Notes: a model not told the origin generated them from the letters alone. A stretch of 11,086 nucleotides of DNA from Alphaproteobacteria bacterium (GCA_029881615.1 JAOUMF010000026.1:1-11086); one strand, 5' to 3'. Shown: positions 1-7,649, counted from the first letter of the stretch. Numbers and translations are program-made.

Positions 1-3000
1 CCTGGGTAACCCGGACCGGGAATCGACCCATCATCATCTGGAACAACAGCGTCCTGCGTAACGAAGAAGGCGAGATCAAACTGGTTATCGGCATCGGTGT
101 CGATGTCACCGAACGCAAGGCCGCCAGTGACCGCCTGGCACGCGCGCAACGCATTTCCGGAATCGGCAGTTGGGAATGGCATATCGAGACAGACGAGGAA
201 AAATGGTCGGACCAGTTTTTCGTAAATCTCGGGCTCGAACCAAACAGCGTGAAACCGTCGGTCGAGGAGTTCTACAAGTATGTGCATCCGGACGACCGCG
301 ACGCCGTCGGACGCAAAATTCTGGACGCAATAGAAACAAATCAGTCCTACAGCGCAGACTACCGGATTATCTGGCCAGACGGTACGGAACGGATCGCCCA
401 TGAAGAGGCGGAGACCATTCTGGATAGAAGCGGCGCAGTCGTCGCCATAGCCGGGACGATGCAGGATGTCACGGCACTACGCAAAACGGAGGTCCAGCTG
501 CAACAGCTGGCCACACGGCTGGAATATGCGCAACGAGTGGCCCGCATCGGCAATTGGGAATGGGATGCGGCAACCAATAAACAATGGTGGTCCGACGAAT
601 GTTATCGCCTTGTCGGATATCAGCCTGGCGAAGTCGAGGCGAACGACGAAAGTTTCTTCGCTGTCATGCACCCCGACGATCGCAATCGGGCAAGGACAGA
701 CATAAGCGCCGCCGAGAAGAACGGAGAATCCTACGAATTCACCTGCAGAATCAATTTGCCCGACGGAACGGAGCGGATCATCCGCGAGGTCGGTTATCCA
801 GCCTATGACGATGACGGAAAATATGCCGGCCAGAACGGAACCCTGCAAGACATCACGGAACAGTATCGTGCCGAACAGAATTTGGCCAACACTGCACACA
901 GGCTGAAAGAAGCGGAACGTATCGCGAATTTCGGCACCTGGGAATGGGAACCGGAAAGCGATCGTCTCACCTTGTCGGATCAGACCTACAGACTGATCGG
1001 GTTGGAGCCGGGCTCACGCATATTGACCAATGAGGACTATCTGGAGCTGGTACATCCCAAAGATCGGCAACCTGTCACCGATCTGATGGACAGAACAATC
1101 AAATCGGGAGGCTCATACTCAACTCGCTACCGGCTAGTACGTCCGGACGGGGGTGTTCGGACAATCTCCGAAATCGCGGAATTCTTCGAGGTAGACGGCA
1201 ACGGCCAGCGCTATCTCAAGGGAACGATCCAGGATATCACCAGACAGCACAAGGCCGAACGGGAACTTTCCGAAACGGCCCAGCGCCTGGAGGCGGCCAT
1301 GCGCCTGGCCCGCCTGGGAAACTGGTCATGGGATCCCGAAAGCAACCAGTTGACGAATTCAGCGGAAACACTCCGCATCTGTGGCCTGGGCCCGGAACAT
1401 GCCAAGGTAAACAACGACTTCCTGATGACGATGATCCCCGCCGAAGAACATGAGCATGTGCTGGACGTCATGAACCGCGCGGTCTCTGACGGCGAAGCCT
1501 ACACCAACGAATACCACATTATTCGCCCCGACGGCGACATTCGCTCGATTTTCGAACATGGCCAGGCATTCCATGACGAAGCCACCGGACGCACCAAGCT
1601 TATTGGCACCATCCAGGACATCACCGAACGAAAACAATCGGAACAGAAGCTGGCGCAGAATCTGCGGCGGCTGGATGAGTCGCAGGAAGCCGCGGCCATC
1701 GGCAGTTGGGAATGGGATCTGGTTGCCGGCACAGCCTGGTGGTCGGATCAGCAATACCGGAATTTCGGCGCCGCACCGGGTGGCATGAAATTAGCCATCA
1801 AAAGCTTCATTCAGCATGTCCATCCAGCCGACCGCGACGCCGTGGAAACCGGAATCGAAGCCATAATGACCAACGGCACGACGTTTGATACCGAATACCG
1901 GATAATCGGCGTCGACGGCGTTGAACGGGTTCTCTGGGGCCACGGGATCGCGGAACGCGACAAGACCGGCAAGCCGATCCGCATGATGGGAACCACGCTG
2001 GATATTACCGAACGCAAGAATGCCGAGTTGCAGCTGGCGACCACCGCGGAGAACCTTAAGAATGCTCAACGTATTGCGAACATAGGCAGTTGGGAATGGG
2101 ATATAGAAACCAACGAAGAACGCTGGTCTGACCAGAATTACCGAATTTACGGACTCGAACCCAATTCGATCCAGCCCGATGGTTACACCTTCCTCGAATA
2201 TGTTCACCCCGAAGACCGCGACTGGGTTCTGGCGGCCCAGGACAAGGCTATCGCCGACCGAAAATCACTGGAGGTCGAATATCGAATCACCGGAGCGGAC
2301 GGCATAGAGCGACAGGTTCTCGCCAGTGCCGAGGTAGAAGAGGATTCTGCCGGCAAGCCCGTCCGCCTGGCCGGCGCCGTCCAGGACATAACCGAACGAA
2401 AACGGATCGAGAGGGCTCTGCAGGAGAGCGAAGCCCGGCTGCGCGGTCTTTTCGACAACGCGCCGGTCGGTATCGCCCTCGCGGATTTGCGGGCCGTCTT
2501 TATTGAGGCTAATCAGCAATTCGCCGATTTTCTGGGATATGACATCAAGGAATTGCGGGGCCTGACTCACAAGGATTTCACTCATCCCGACCATATGGAA
2601 ATCTCGGACCAGCAGGTTGAAACGCTGTTAGCCGGAGACGCCGCCAAGACCTCGCTCGAAAAACTGTATATCCGCCGGGATGGAGCGACCGTCTGGGGAA
2701 ACCGTACCTTATCGCTAATTCGCGACGAAGAAGGCAGGCCAAAATACCTGGTGGTGGTTGTCGAGGATATCGATCAACGAAAACAGACCGAAAAGGAACT
2801 GGCGCTGGCGACCGAACGCCTGGAGGACGCGCAAAAAATAGCTCATCTGGGGCATTGGGATTGGCTGCCGGGAAGCAAGCTCACCGTCTGGTCCGCCGAG
2901 ATGTATCACATCTTCGGTCTCGACCCAGACAAGGACCAACCTACGCACGACACTTTCTTCAGCATGGTCCATCAGGACGACCGCGAGTCGATAGCGTCCA

Positions 3001-4355
3001 TGATGGCCGAGACCCTCAAAACCGGGGTACCCTACACGACGGAATTCAGAATTATCCGGGCCGACGGCACCATGCGCCATGTCTTTGAGCGTGGCGAACG
3101 CTATATCAACGAAGAGACGGACACGCCTTCCATCCGCGGCATCATGCAGGACATAACCGAACGGAAGGCAGCGGAACTGTCCCTTCAGCAAACGATGGAA
3201 CGGCTGGAGGAAGCGCAACGCGTCGGGTCGATGGGAAACTGGACCTGGGATCCAGAAGCAGATGTCGAATGGTGGTCGAACCAGCAATACCGGATTTTCG
3301 GCTTCGAGCCGGGGGCCGTCATTCTCGACGGATTTGGTTTCCTGAAATTTGTCCACCCCGACGACCGAGCCCGGGTTGAAAAAATCGAACGAGACGCGGC
3401 GAAGAATCACACTTCATTCTCCGTGGAATATCGCGTGATCTGGCCTGACGGAACCGAACGGTTCGTTGCCGAACATGGCGAGTGGGTCGATGACGACCCG
3501 TCCGGCACGCCCTATTGGCGGGGGGTGGTGCAGGACATCACCGAACGCAAGCTCATCGAACAGGAACTGGCGCGCCTGAACGCGGAACTGGAACAGCGCG
3601 TCGAAGAGCGAACGGCCGAACTGCACGCCGCCCAGGGAGAGTTGGTAAAGAACGAACGGCTGGCGACACTGGGGCAGTTGACCGCGACCGTAAGCCACGA
3701 ATTGCGCAATCCGCTAGGCGCCATGCGAACATCGATGTATGTGATCGAAAAGAAAATGGATCCTGCGGAACAACGGCTTCAGGCCGCTATCGATCGTGTA
3801 AATCGCAATATCACTCGCTGCGACCAGATTATCGACGAGTTGCTGGACTACACCCGCATTCGCGAACTCGAATTACAACGCACGGCGATCGACATCTGGC
3901 TGAATGAATTACTGGACGAACAAAACATCCCGGCGGGAATTGAAATAGAACGCAGGCTGCAGACTCCGAATATCTTGGTTTCAATCGACAAGAACCGTCT
4001 GCGCCGCGCCTTTATCAATATTTTCGAAAATGCCTGCCACGCGGTGGCAGACCCTTACAATAAAGGCGAAATACCGGACCGGCCCGTGGTTGAGGTCATG
4101 ACCAGACGGGCGAACGGCCGGCTGGAAATCACAGTATCGGACAATGGCATGGGCATACCGGAAGATCTTCGGGAAAAAATATTCGAACCCCTGTTCAGCA
4201 CCAAGAATTTCGGCGTCGGGCTGGGCCTGCCGACCGTAAAACAAATCATGAAACAGCATGGCGGCGGGGTGGAGGTCGGCGAAGGGCTGGGTGGTGGCGC
4301 GAAATTTGCATTATGGTTGCCGTTGGGTGAAAAAACGGGGATTGCAGACTTATGA
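1..4355 (+). CDS. Multi-PAS sensor histidine kinase, 5' end outside the window
   Basis: The reading frame is open from base 3 to TGA at 4353-4355, giving 1450 visible residues. The first in-frame ATG (249) lies inside a PAS domain, so it is not the start, and the gene runs in from the left. Domain order: the end of one PAS (ending about 110), six PAS_3-type units (159-2393), one classical PAS (2445-2774), two more PAS_3-type units (2844-3542), a coiled-coil helix (about 3543-3660), HisKA with the H-box SHELRNP (phospho-His at residue 1232, 3696-3698), and HATPase_c. The ATPase core shows an N-box FENA (Asn at residue 1343), G1 DNGMGI (1380) and G2 GVGLGL (1404-1409). The kinase core autophosphorylates on His and should pass phosphate to a receiver. 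No receiver is fused here, and the next gene supplies two. No transmembrane segment is visible, so the seen part is cytoplasmic. Ligands of the PAS domains cannot be read from sequence. The kinase assignment is certain; the signal is unknown. Confidence 0.96.
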   Translation, partial: WVTRTGNRPIIIWNNSVLRNEEGEIKLVIGIGVDVTERKAASDRLARAQRISGIGSWEWHIETDEEKWSDQFFVNLGLEPNSVKPSVEEFYKYVHPDDRDAVGRKILDAIETNQSYSADYRIIWPDGTERIAHEEAETILDRSGAVVAIAGTMQDVTALRKTEVQLQQLATRLEYAQRVARIGNWEWDAATNKQWWSDECYRLVGYQPGEVEANDESFFAVMHPDDRNRARTDISAAEKNGESYEFTCRINLPDGTERIIREVGYPAYDDDGKYAGQNGTLQDITEQYRAEQNLANTAHRLKEAERIANFGTWEWEPESDRLTLSDQTYRLIGLEPGSRILTNEDYLELVHPKDRQPVTDLMDRTIKSGGSYSTRYRLVRPDGGVRTISEIAEFFEVDGNGQRYLKGTIQDITRQHKAERELSETAQRLEAAMRLARLGNWSWDPESNQLTNSAETLRICGLGPEHAKVNNDFLMTMIPAEEHEHVLDVMNRAVSDGEAYTNEYHIIRPDGDIRSIFEHGQAFHDEATGRTKLIGTIQDITERKQSEQKLAQNLRRLDESQEAAAIGSWEWDLVAGTAWWSDQQYRNFGAAPGGMKLAIKSFIQHVHPADRDAVETGIEAIMTNGTTFDTEYRIIGVDGVERVLWGHGIAERDKTGKPIRMMGTTLDITERKNAELQLATTAENLKNAQRIANIGSWEWDIETNEERWSDQNYRIYGLEPNSIQPDGYTFLEYVHPEDRDWVLAAQDKAIADRKSLEVEYRITGADGIERQVLASAEVEEDSAGKPVRLAGAVQDITERKRIERALQESEARLRGLFDNAPVGIALADLRAVFIEANQQFADFLGYDIKELRGLTHKDFTHPDHMEISDQQVETLLAGDAAKTSLEKLYIRRDGATVWGNRTLSLIRDEEGRPKYLVVVVEDIDQRKQTEKELALATERLEDAQKIAHLGHWDWLPGSKLTVWSAEMYHIFGLDPDKDQPTHDTFFSMVHQDDRESIASMMAETLKTGVPYTTEFRIIRADGTMRHVFERGERYINEETDTPSIRGIMQDITERKAAELSLQQTMERLEEAQRVGSMGNWTWDPEADVEWWSNQQYRIFGFEPGAVILDGFGFLKFVHPDDRARVEKIERDAAKNHTSFSVEYRVIWPDGTERFVAEHGEWVDDDPSGTPYWRGVVQDITERKLIEQELARLNAELEQRVEERTAELHAAQGELVKNERLATLGQLTATVSHELRNPLGAMRTSMYVIEKKMDPAEQRLQAAIDRVNRNITRCDQIIDELLDYTRIRELELQRTAIDIWLNELLDEQNIPAGIEIERRLQTPNILVSIDKNRLRRAFINIFENACHAVADPYNKGEIPDRPVVEVMTRRANGRLEITVSDNGMGIPEDLREKIFEPLFSTKNFGVGLGLPTVKQIMKQHGGGVEVGEGLGGGAKFALWLPLGEKTGIADL
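159..3542 (+). repeat. PAS domain array with an exact 384-bp period
   Basis: Eight PAS_3-type units start with a G-[S/N/T/H]-W-x-W motif at 159, 543, 927, 1311, 1695, 2079, 2844 and 3228, and end with a D-[I/V]-T motif at 473, 857, 1241, 1625, 2009, 2393, 3158 and 3542. Each unit spans exactly 104 codons from the residue before the Gly to the Thr. The following linker is also constant, giving a start-to-start distance of 384 bp (128 codons) five times in a row and once more between the last two units. A classical PAS (2445-2774) fills the slot between units six and eight, and that slot is one codon short (765 bp instead of 768). Typical shared motifs are WSDQ.YR, VHPDDR and PDGTER. The units have diverged in sequence, although short DNA blocks such as GGCAGTTGGGAATGG remain shared (165, 1701, 2085). 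Confidence 0.93.
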
Positions 4356-5092
4356 GGCCGCTGGATATTCTGATCGTGGACGACGACCACGACCTTGCCG
4401 ATGCCATCGGTGAAGCGCTTGAAATGGCGGGGCACAGCCCCACCATCGCCCATAGCGGCACCGAGGCTATCGAAAAATATTGCGGCCGCAGTTTCGACAT
4501 GACCTTCATGGATGTGAAACTGCCGGACATTAACGGCGTCGAGACCTTTTTAACCATTCGCGAAATGGATCCATCGGCGCGCGTCATCATGATGACCGGG
4601 TACCGGATAGATCAACTTCTGGCGCAGGCCACCGACAACGGCGCGATCAAGGTACTGCACAAACCGTTTGCCATGGAAGAGATGATCACCGCCATTGAAG
4701 AAGTCCGCCCAAGCGGTCTGGTTCTGGTAGCGGACGACGATCCCGATTTCGCGGAAAGCGCCGAACAGTTGCTTGCCGACCAGGGCTACAGCGTTCTGAT
4801 CGCGCGAAATGGCGCGGAGGCAGTCGAAAAGGTGATTTCGTCGAACCCTGACGTCCTGTTGCTCGATCTGCGCATGCCCGTCATGCACGGCCTCGACGTT
4901 TATCTCGAACTGAAAAAAAGAAATTGTCTGCTGCCGACCATCATCCTTACGGCCTACCCGCGCGAGGAAGGTAATGCCGTGGAAGCGTTAAAATCGCTTT
5001 CCATAACCGGCTGCCTTTTCAAACCCTTCGCGCCAGAAGCGTTATTACAGGCTATCGGCCAGATTGAACGGGTACGGGAGTTCGAACCGTGA
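4352..5092 (+). CDS. Tandem receiver-only response regulator (REC-REC)
   Basis: The 246-aa product consists of two CheY-like receiver domains and no output domain. REC1 (about residues 5-118) has the acidic pair D10/D11, phospho-acceptor D54 in FMDVKLP, T82 and K104 in the KPF motif. REC2 (about 122-240) has D128/D129, D172 in LLDLRMP, T200 and K224 in KPF. Both sites therefore look fully competent for phosphorylation. The ATG overlaps the stop of the upstream kinase (ATGA), and its own stop overlaps the GTG of the next kinase, so translation of all three is probably coupled. By family knowledge such proteins act as phosphate shuttles or sinks, or by protein-protein contact. I infer that it takes phosphate from the upstream multi-PAS kinase and possibly exchanges with the downstream hybrid kinase. 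Only a weak GGGG (4337-4340) precedes the start, consistent with coupling. The domain call is firm; its place in the relay is inference. Confidence 0.95.
   Translation: MRPLDILIVDDDHDLADAIGEALEMAGHSPTIAHSGTEAIEKYCGRSFDMTFMDVKLPDINGVETFLTIREMDPSARVIMMTGYRIDQLLAQATDNGAIKVLHKPFAMEEMITAIEEVRPSGLVLVADDDPDFAESAEQLLADQGYSVLIARNGAEAVEKVISSNPDVLLLDLRMPVMHGLDVYLELKKRNCLLPTIILTAYPREEGNAVEALKSLSITGCLFKPFAPEALLQAIGQIERVREFEP
5076..5080 (+). promoter_or_regulatory. Ribosome binding site for the GTG-start hybrid kinase
   Basis: GGGAG lies 8 nt before GTG 5089, inside the end of the dual-receiver gene. It supports this start over later in-frame codons, along with the GTGA overlap and the position of the first receiver strand about 18 residues downstream. 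Confidence 0.6.
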
Positions 5093-7461
5093 GTCGAACC
5101 GGACTGTCCTTCGCCGCAACCGATACCGGATTGAATCAGCGCCACGTGCTGGTGGTTGACGATGATTTTGATTTCGCCGACGGCTTGGCGGCTGTCCTGG
5201 AATTGAACAGTTACGAAGTTTCTACGGCGAACGACATCAAATCCGCCCTGAAAATCGCGGAAGATCGCCTGCCCGATATGGCCGTACTCGACATCTGCAT
5301 AGGCACCGAGAGCGGCTTAGACCTGCTGAACAAACTGCTGACCAAATATCCCGGCCTGCCTTGCATCATGGCCACGGCCCATGCGGAACTGGACACCGCC
5401 ATTCGGGCGGTAAAAAGCGGGGCATACGATTACCTTCGTAAACCCCTTCACGCCGAAGAACTACTGGCCGTACTGGCACGTTGCGACGAAACCTTGCGCT
5501 TGCGCGAGGAAACGGCGCTGGCCCAACGGGCCGCGCGGCACGAGCGCGCCTTGCTGTTCGATGCGATCGAAAGCATTGCGGACGGCTTCGCCCTATACGA
5601 TTCCGATGATCTTCTCGTACTGCACAACAATCGCCTGAACGAAATGCTGGAATGTGTATCTACCGTCATGATTCCGGGCGCGCGCTTCGAGGATATTGTC
5701 AGAAGCAGCATCGTGAGTGGCGGAATTCTGGCCGCCGAGGGCCGTATTGAGGAATATGTCCAGGAACGGATGGAGCGGCATAAAAATCCGAAAGGGCCCT
5801 TCGAAGTCGAAACCAGAAACGGCCTGCTGTTGCGCATCGAGGAACGCGCCACCGCCGACGGCGGACGGGTTTGCCTGTATTCCGACATGACCGCGCGGCG
5901 CCATGTGGAAACCGCGCTGATCGAAAGCGAAAGCCGCTTCAAGGACATGGTCGCCAACGTGCCCGGCGTCGTATTCCAGATGGAAATGGCCCAGGATGGC
6001 CAGGCAACATTCCGGTATGTCAGCCCCAGCGCCGTCAGCCTTCTGGGTCTCGACCCGGAAATGGTAATGGCCAAACCATCCTTATGGTTCGATCAGGTCC
6101 ACCCGGACGACCGCGCGGGGCTAAATGAATCGCTGGTCCGCTCGGCCAGGGGAATGACGCCATGGTCGTGGGAAGGCCGCATGGTGCTGAAATCGGGAAG
6201 CGCCTGGTGGTGTCAGGGCGCGGCCAGACCCAAACGCCTGCCCAACGGCAACACATTGTGGAATGGCATCATTCTCGATGTTACCGAGCGCAAGGAACTG
6301 GAAGAGCAACTGCTGCAGTCGCAGCGCATGAAAGTGGTCGGCCAGCTTTCCGGTGGAATCGCACATGATTTCAACAATCTGATGCTGGCCGCCATGCTGA
6401 ACATCGAAAGCGCGCGCAGTGCTGACGAGCCTGCGGATAGCGCGGCGCAATATCTCGACCATGCGCTCAACAGCCTTGCCAGCGCAAAGGAACTGACCCA
6501 GCGGCTACTCGCCTTCTCACGGCAGCAACCGCTCGACCCCCGCCCGACCGATATCAACGAACTGGTGAAGGAAATCGCCAATCTGATAAGGCGGACCAGC
6601 GGTGGTGAAATCATCATCGACGAGCGGCTGGAGGAGAATCTCGGCCAGGCGATGGTGGATCCACGCCAACTGGAAAGCGCGTTGATGAATTTGGCGCTGA
6701 ATGCGCGCGATGCCATGCCCGGTGGCGGCCTATTGACGATCGCTACCCAGAATGTGGAATTGAGCCAGAACTTTACCGACACCCTGGATGAAGTCGACCC
6801 TGGGGATTATGTGATGGTTGTCCTGACGGACACCGGCAGTGGCATGACCCAGGAAGTCGCCGAGCGCGCCTTCGAGCCCTTCTTCACCACCAAGGAGGTC
6901 GGCGAAGGCAGCGGGCTGGGGCTTAGCATGGTCTACGGGTTCCTGAAGCAATCCCGGGGGCATATCTCGCTGGACAGCCAGGCCGGCAAGGGCACGACCA
7001 TAACGCTCTATCTGCCACGCACCCGAGAGCTAAAGAAGACAGCCGAGCCCGCGGCAACACGGGAACGCAAGAACATGCCGCGCGGGCATGAAACGATCCT
7101 GGTCGTCGAAGACGAGCCCAGCGTGCGAGCCGTGGTCGTACAGCTTCTGAAAAATCTCGGCTATACAGTGATAGACGCCGAAGACGGTATCGAAGCCCTG
7201 GAACGCCTGGACGAGGCTGGCGACATAGATATGCTGTTCACCGATATTGTTCTGCCCGGCGGGATGACCGGCAAGGATGTGGCCACCGAGGTTTTGAAAC
7301 GCCAGCCGGCGGCGCGGCTGCTCTATACTTCGGGTTTCGCGGCAACCGCCATGGATGAAGGGGGCCGCGTTGCCGAAGAGGGTGAATTCTTGTCCAAACC
7401 ATACCCCATGAAGGCTTTGGCAAATCGAATCCGTGACATCCTGGACGAGCCCGCCTGCTGA
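5089..7461 (+). CDS. Hybrid histidine kinase, REC-PAS-PAS-HisKA-HATPase-REC
   Basis: The 790-aa product starts at GTG 5089, supported by GGGAG 8 nt upstream and a 4-nt overlap with the previous stop. The N-terminal REC (about residues 19-135) has D24/D25, acceptor D68, T96 and K118 and looks NtrC-like (GAYDYLRKP). A PAS_7-like domain follows (about 150-275, with the stretch SIADGFALYDSDD), then a PAS_3-type domain (about 282-402) with QVHPDDR and ending DVTERK. HisKA carries the HDFNN-type H-box with phospho-His at residue 426. HATPase_c has N538 in the N-box, DTGSGM at 581 and GSGLGL further on. The C-terminal REC (about 671-787) has E674/D675, acceptor D719 and K770. By family knowledge the C-terminal REC takes phosphate from H426 and could pass it to an HPt protein, which is not in this window. 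The N-terminal REC probably makes this kinase a receiver of upstream phosphosignals. No membrane segment is seen, so it should be cytoplasmic. The domain architecture is firm; the signal and target are unknown. Confidence 0.96.
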   Translation: MSRTGLSFAATDTGLNQRHVLVVDDDFDFADGLAAVLELNSYEVSTANDIKSALKIAEDRLPDMAVLDICIGTESGLDLLNKLLTKYPGLPCIMATAHAELDTAIRAVKSGAYDYLRKPLHAEELLAVLARCDETLRLREETALAQRAARHERALLFDAIESIADGFALYDSDDLLVLHNNRLNEMLECVSTVMIPGARFEDIVRSSIVSGGILAAEGRIEEYVQERMERHKNPKGPFEVETRNGLLLRIEERATADGGRVCLYSDMTARRHVETALIESESRFKDMVANVPGVVFQMEMAQDGQATFRYVSPSAVSLLGLDPEMVMAKPSLWFDQVHPDDRAGLNESLVRSARGMTPWSWEGRMVLKSGSAWWCQGAARPKRLPNGNTLWNGIILDVTERKELEEQLLQSQRMKVVGQLSGGIAHDFNNLMLAAMLNIESARSADEPADSAAQYLDHALNSLASAKELTQRLLAFSRQQPLDPRPTDINELVKEIANLIRRTSGGEIIIDERLEENLGQAMVDPRQLESALMNLALNARDAMPGGGLLTIATQNVELSQNFTDTLDEVDPGDYVMVVLTDTGSGMTQEVAERAFEPFFTTKEVGEGSGLGLSMVYGFLKQSRGHISLDSQAGKGTTITLYLPRTRELKKTAEPAATRERKNMPRGHETILVVEDEPSVRAVVVQLLKNLGYTVIDAEDGIEALERLDEAGDIDMLFTDIVLPGGMTGKDVATEVLKRQPAARLLYTSGFAATAMDEGGRVAEEGEFLSKPYPMKALANRIRDILDEPAC

Positions 7462-7485
7462 TTGTCGGCCCTGGAAGGACCTTGC

Positions 7486-7514
7486 CTGACAGGCCGCAAC
7501 CTTCCTGATATATT
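7486..7514 (+). promoter_or_regulatory. Candidate sigma70-like promoter P1 of the transporter operon
   Basis: A -35-like CTGACA (7486-7491) and a -10-like TATATT (7509-7514) are separated by exactly 17 nt, each matching five of six consensus positions. It lies in the spacer just after the hybrid kinase gene. The -35 box overlaps a short inverted repeat GCCTG-A-CAGGC (7484-7494), which could be an operator. This is a consensus match only; no start site is known. Confidence 0.4.
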
Positions 7515-7593
7515 CCCATTTGCCATTTCAGCCATAACGAAATTCATTCGCGGTTCCATATCTCGAAATCGTACAAATAACCCGTCTGCGCGC

Positions 7594-7621
7594 TTGCCTG
7601 AGAAGAAAAAATATTTATCAT
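7594..7621 (+). promoter_or_regulatory. Candidate sigma70-like promoter P2 of the transporter operon
   Basis: A -35-like TTGCCT (7594-7599) and a -10-like TATCAT (7616-7621) are 16 nt apart, with an A-rich spacer. Transcription would begin near 7628, leaving a leader of roughly 55-60 nt whose 5' end is the stem-loop at 7633-7649. It matches consensus less well than P1. Confidence 0.3.
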
Positions 7622-7632
7622 GCGCTAATATT

Positions 7633-7649
7633 CCGGGGTTCAGCCCCGG
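7633..7649 (+). other. GC-rich stem-loop in the leader of the transporter operon
   Basis: CCGGGG and CCCCGG form a perfect 6-bp stem around the 5-nt loop TTCAG. The nearest T-run (7662-7665) is about 12 nt past the stem, so it does not fit a standard rho-independent terminator. It may be a leader hairpin affecting mRNA stability or access to the binding site at 7676, or a weak terminator for the kinase operon. The hairpin is seen directly; its role is not. Confidence 0.35.

Noticed and set aside
2715..3410. 231-codon minus-strand frame opposite the PAS array
   Set aside because: It lies inside a continuous, motif-rich PAS coding frame on the other strand and shows no domain of its own.
159..3542. 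PAS array as a CRISPR-like or non-coding tandem repeat
   Set aside because: The 384-bp units diverge at DNA level and are conserved as protein motifs in one frame, so this is a coding domain repeat.
249..4355. ATG 249 as the start of the multi-PAS kinase
   Set aside because: The frame is open back to base 3 and encodes the first part of the same PAS unit (GSWEW at 168-179) plus the end of another PAS, so the gene begins left of the window.
5448..6074. 208-codon minus-strand frame opposite the hybrid kinase
   Set aside because: The translation is dominated by Ser and Arg, as expected for an antisense shadow of a GC-rich gene, and it lies within the REC-PAS coding region.
7465..7496. CGGCC...GGCCG inverted repeat after the hybrid kinase as a transcription terminator
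   Set aside because: The stem is short with a bulge, the loop is long, and no T-run follows, so it is not a credible rho-independent terminator.
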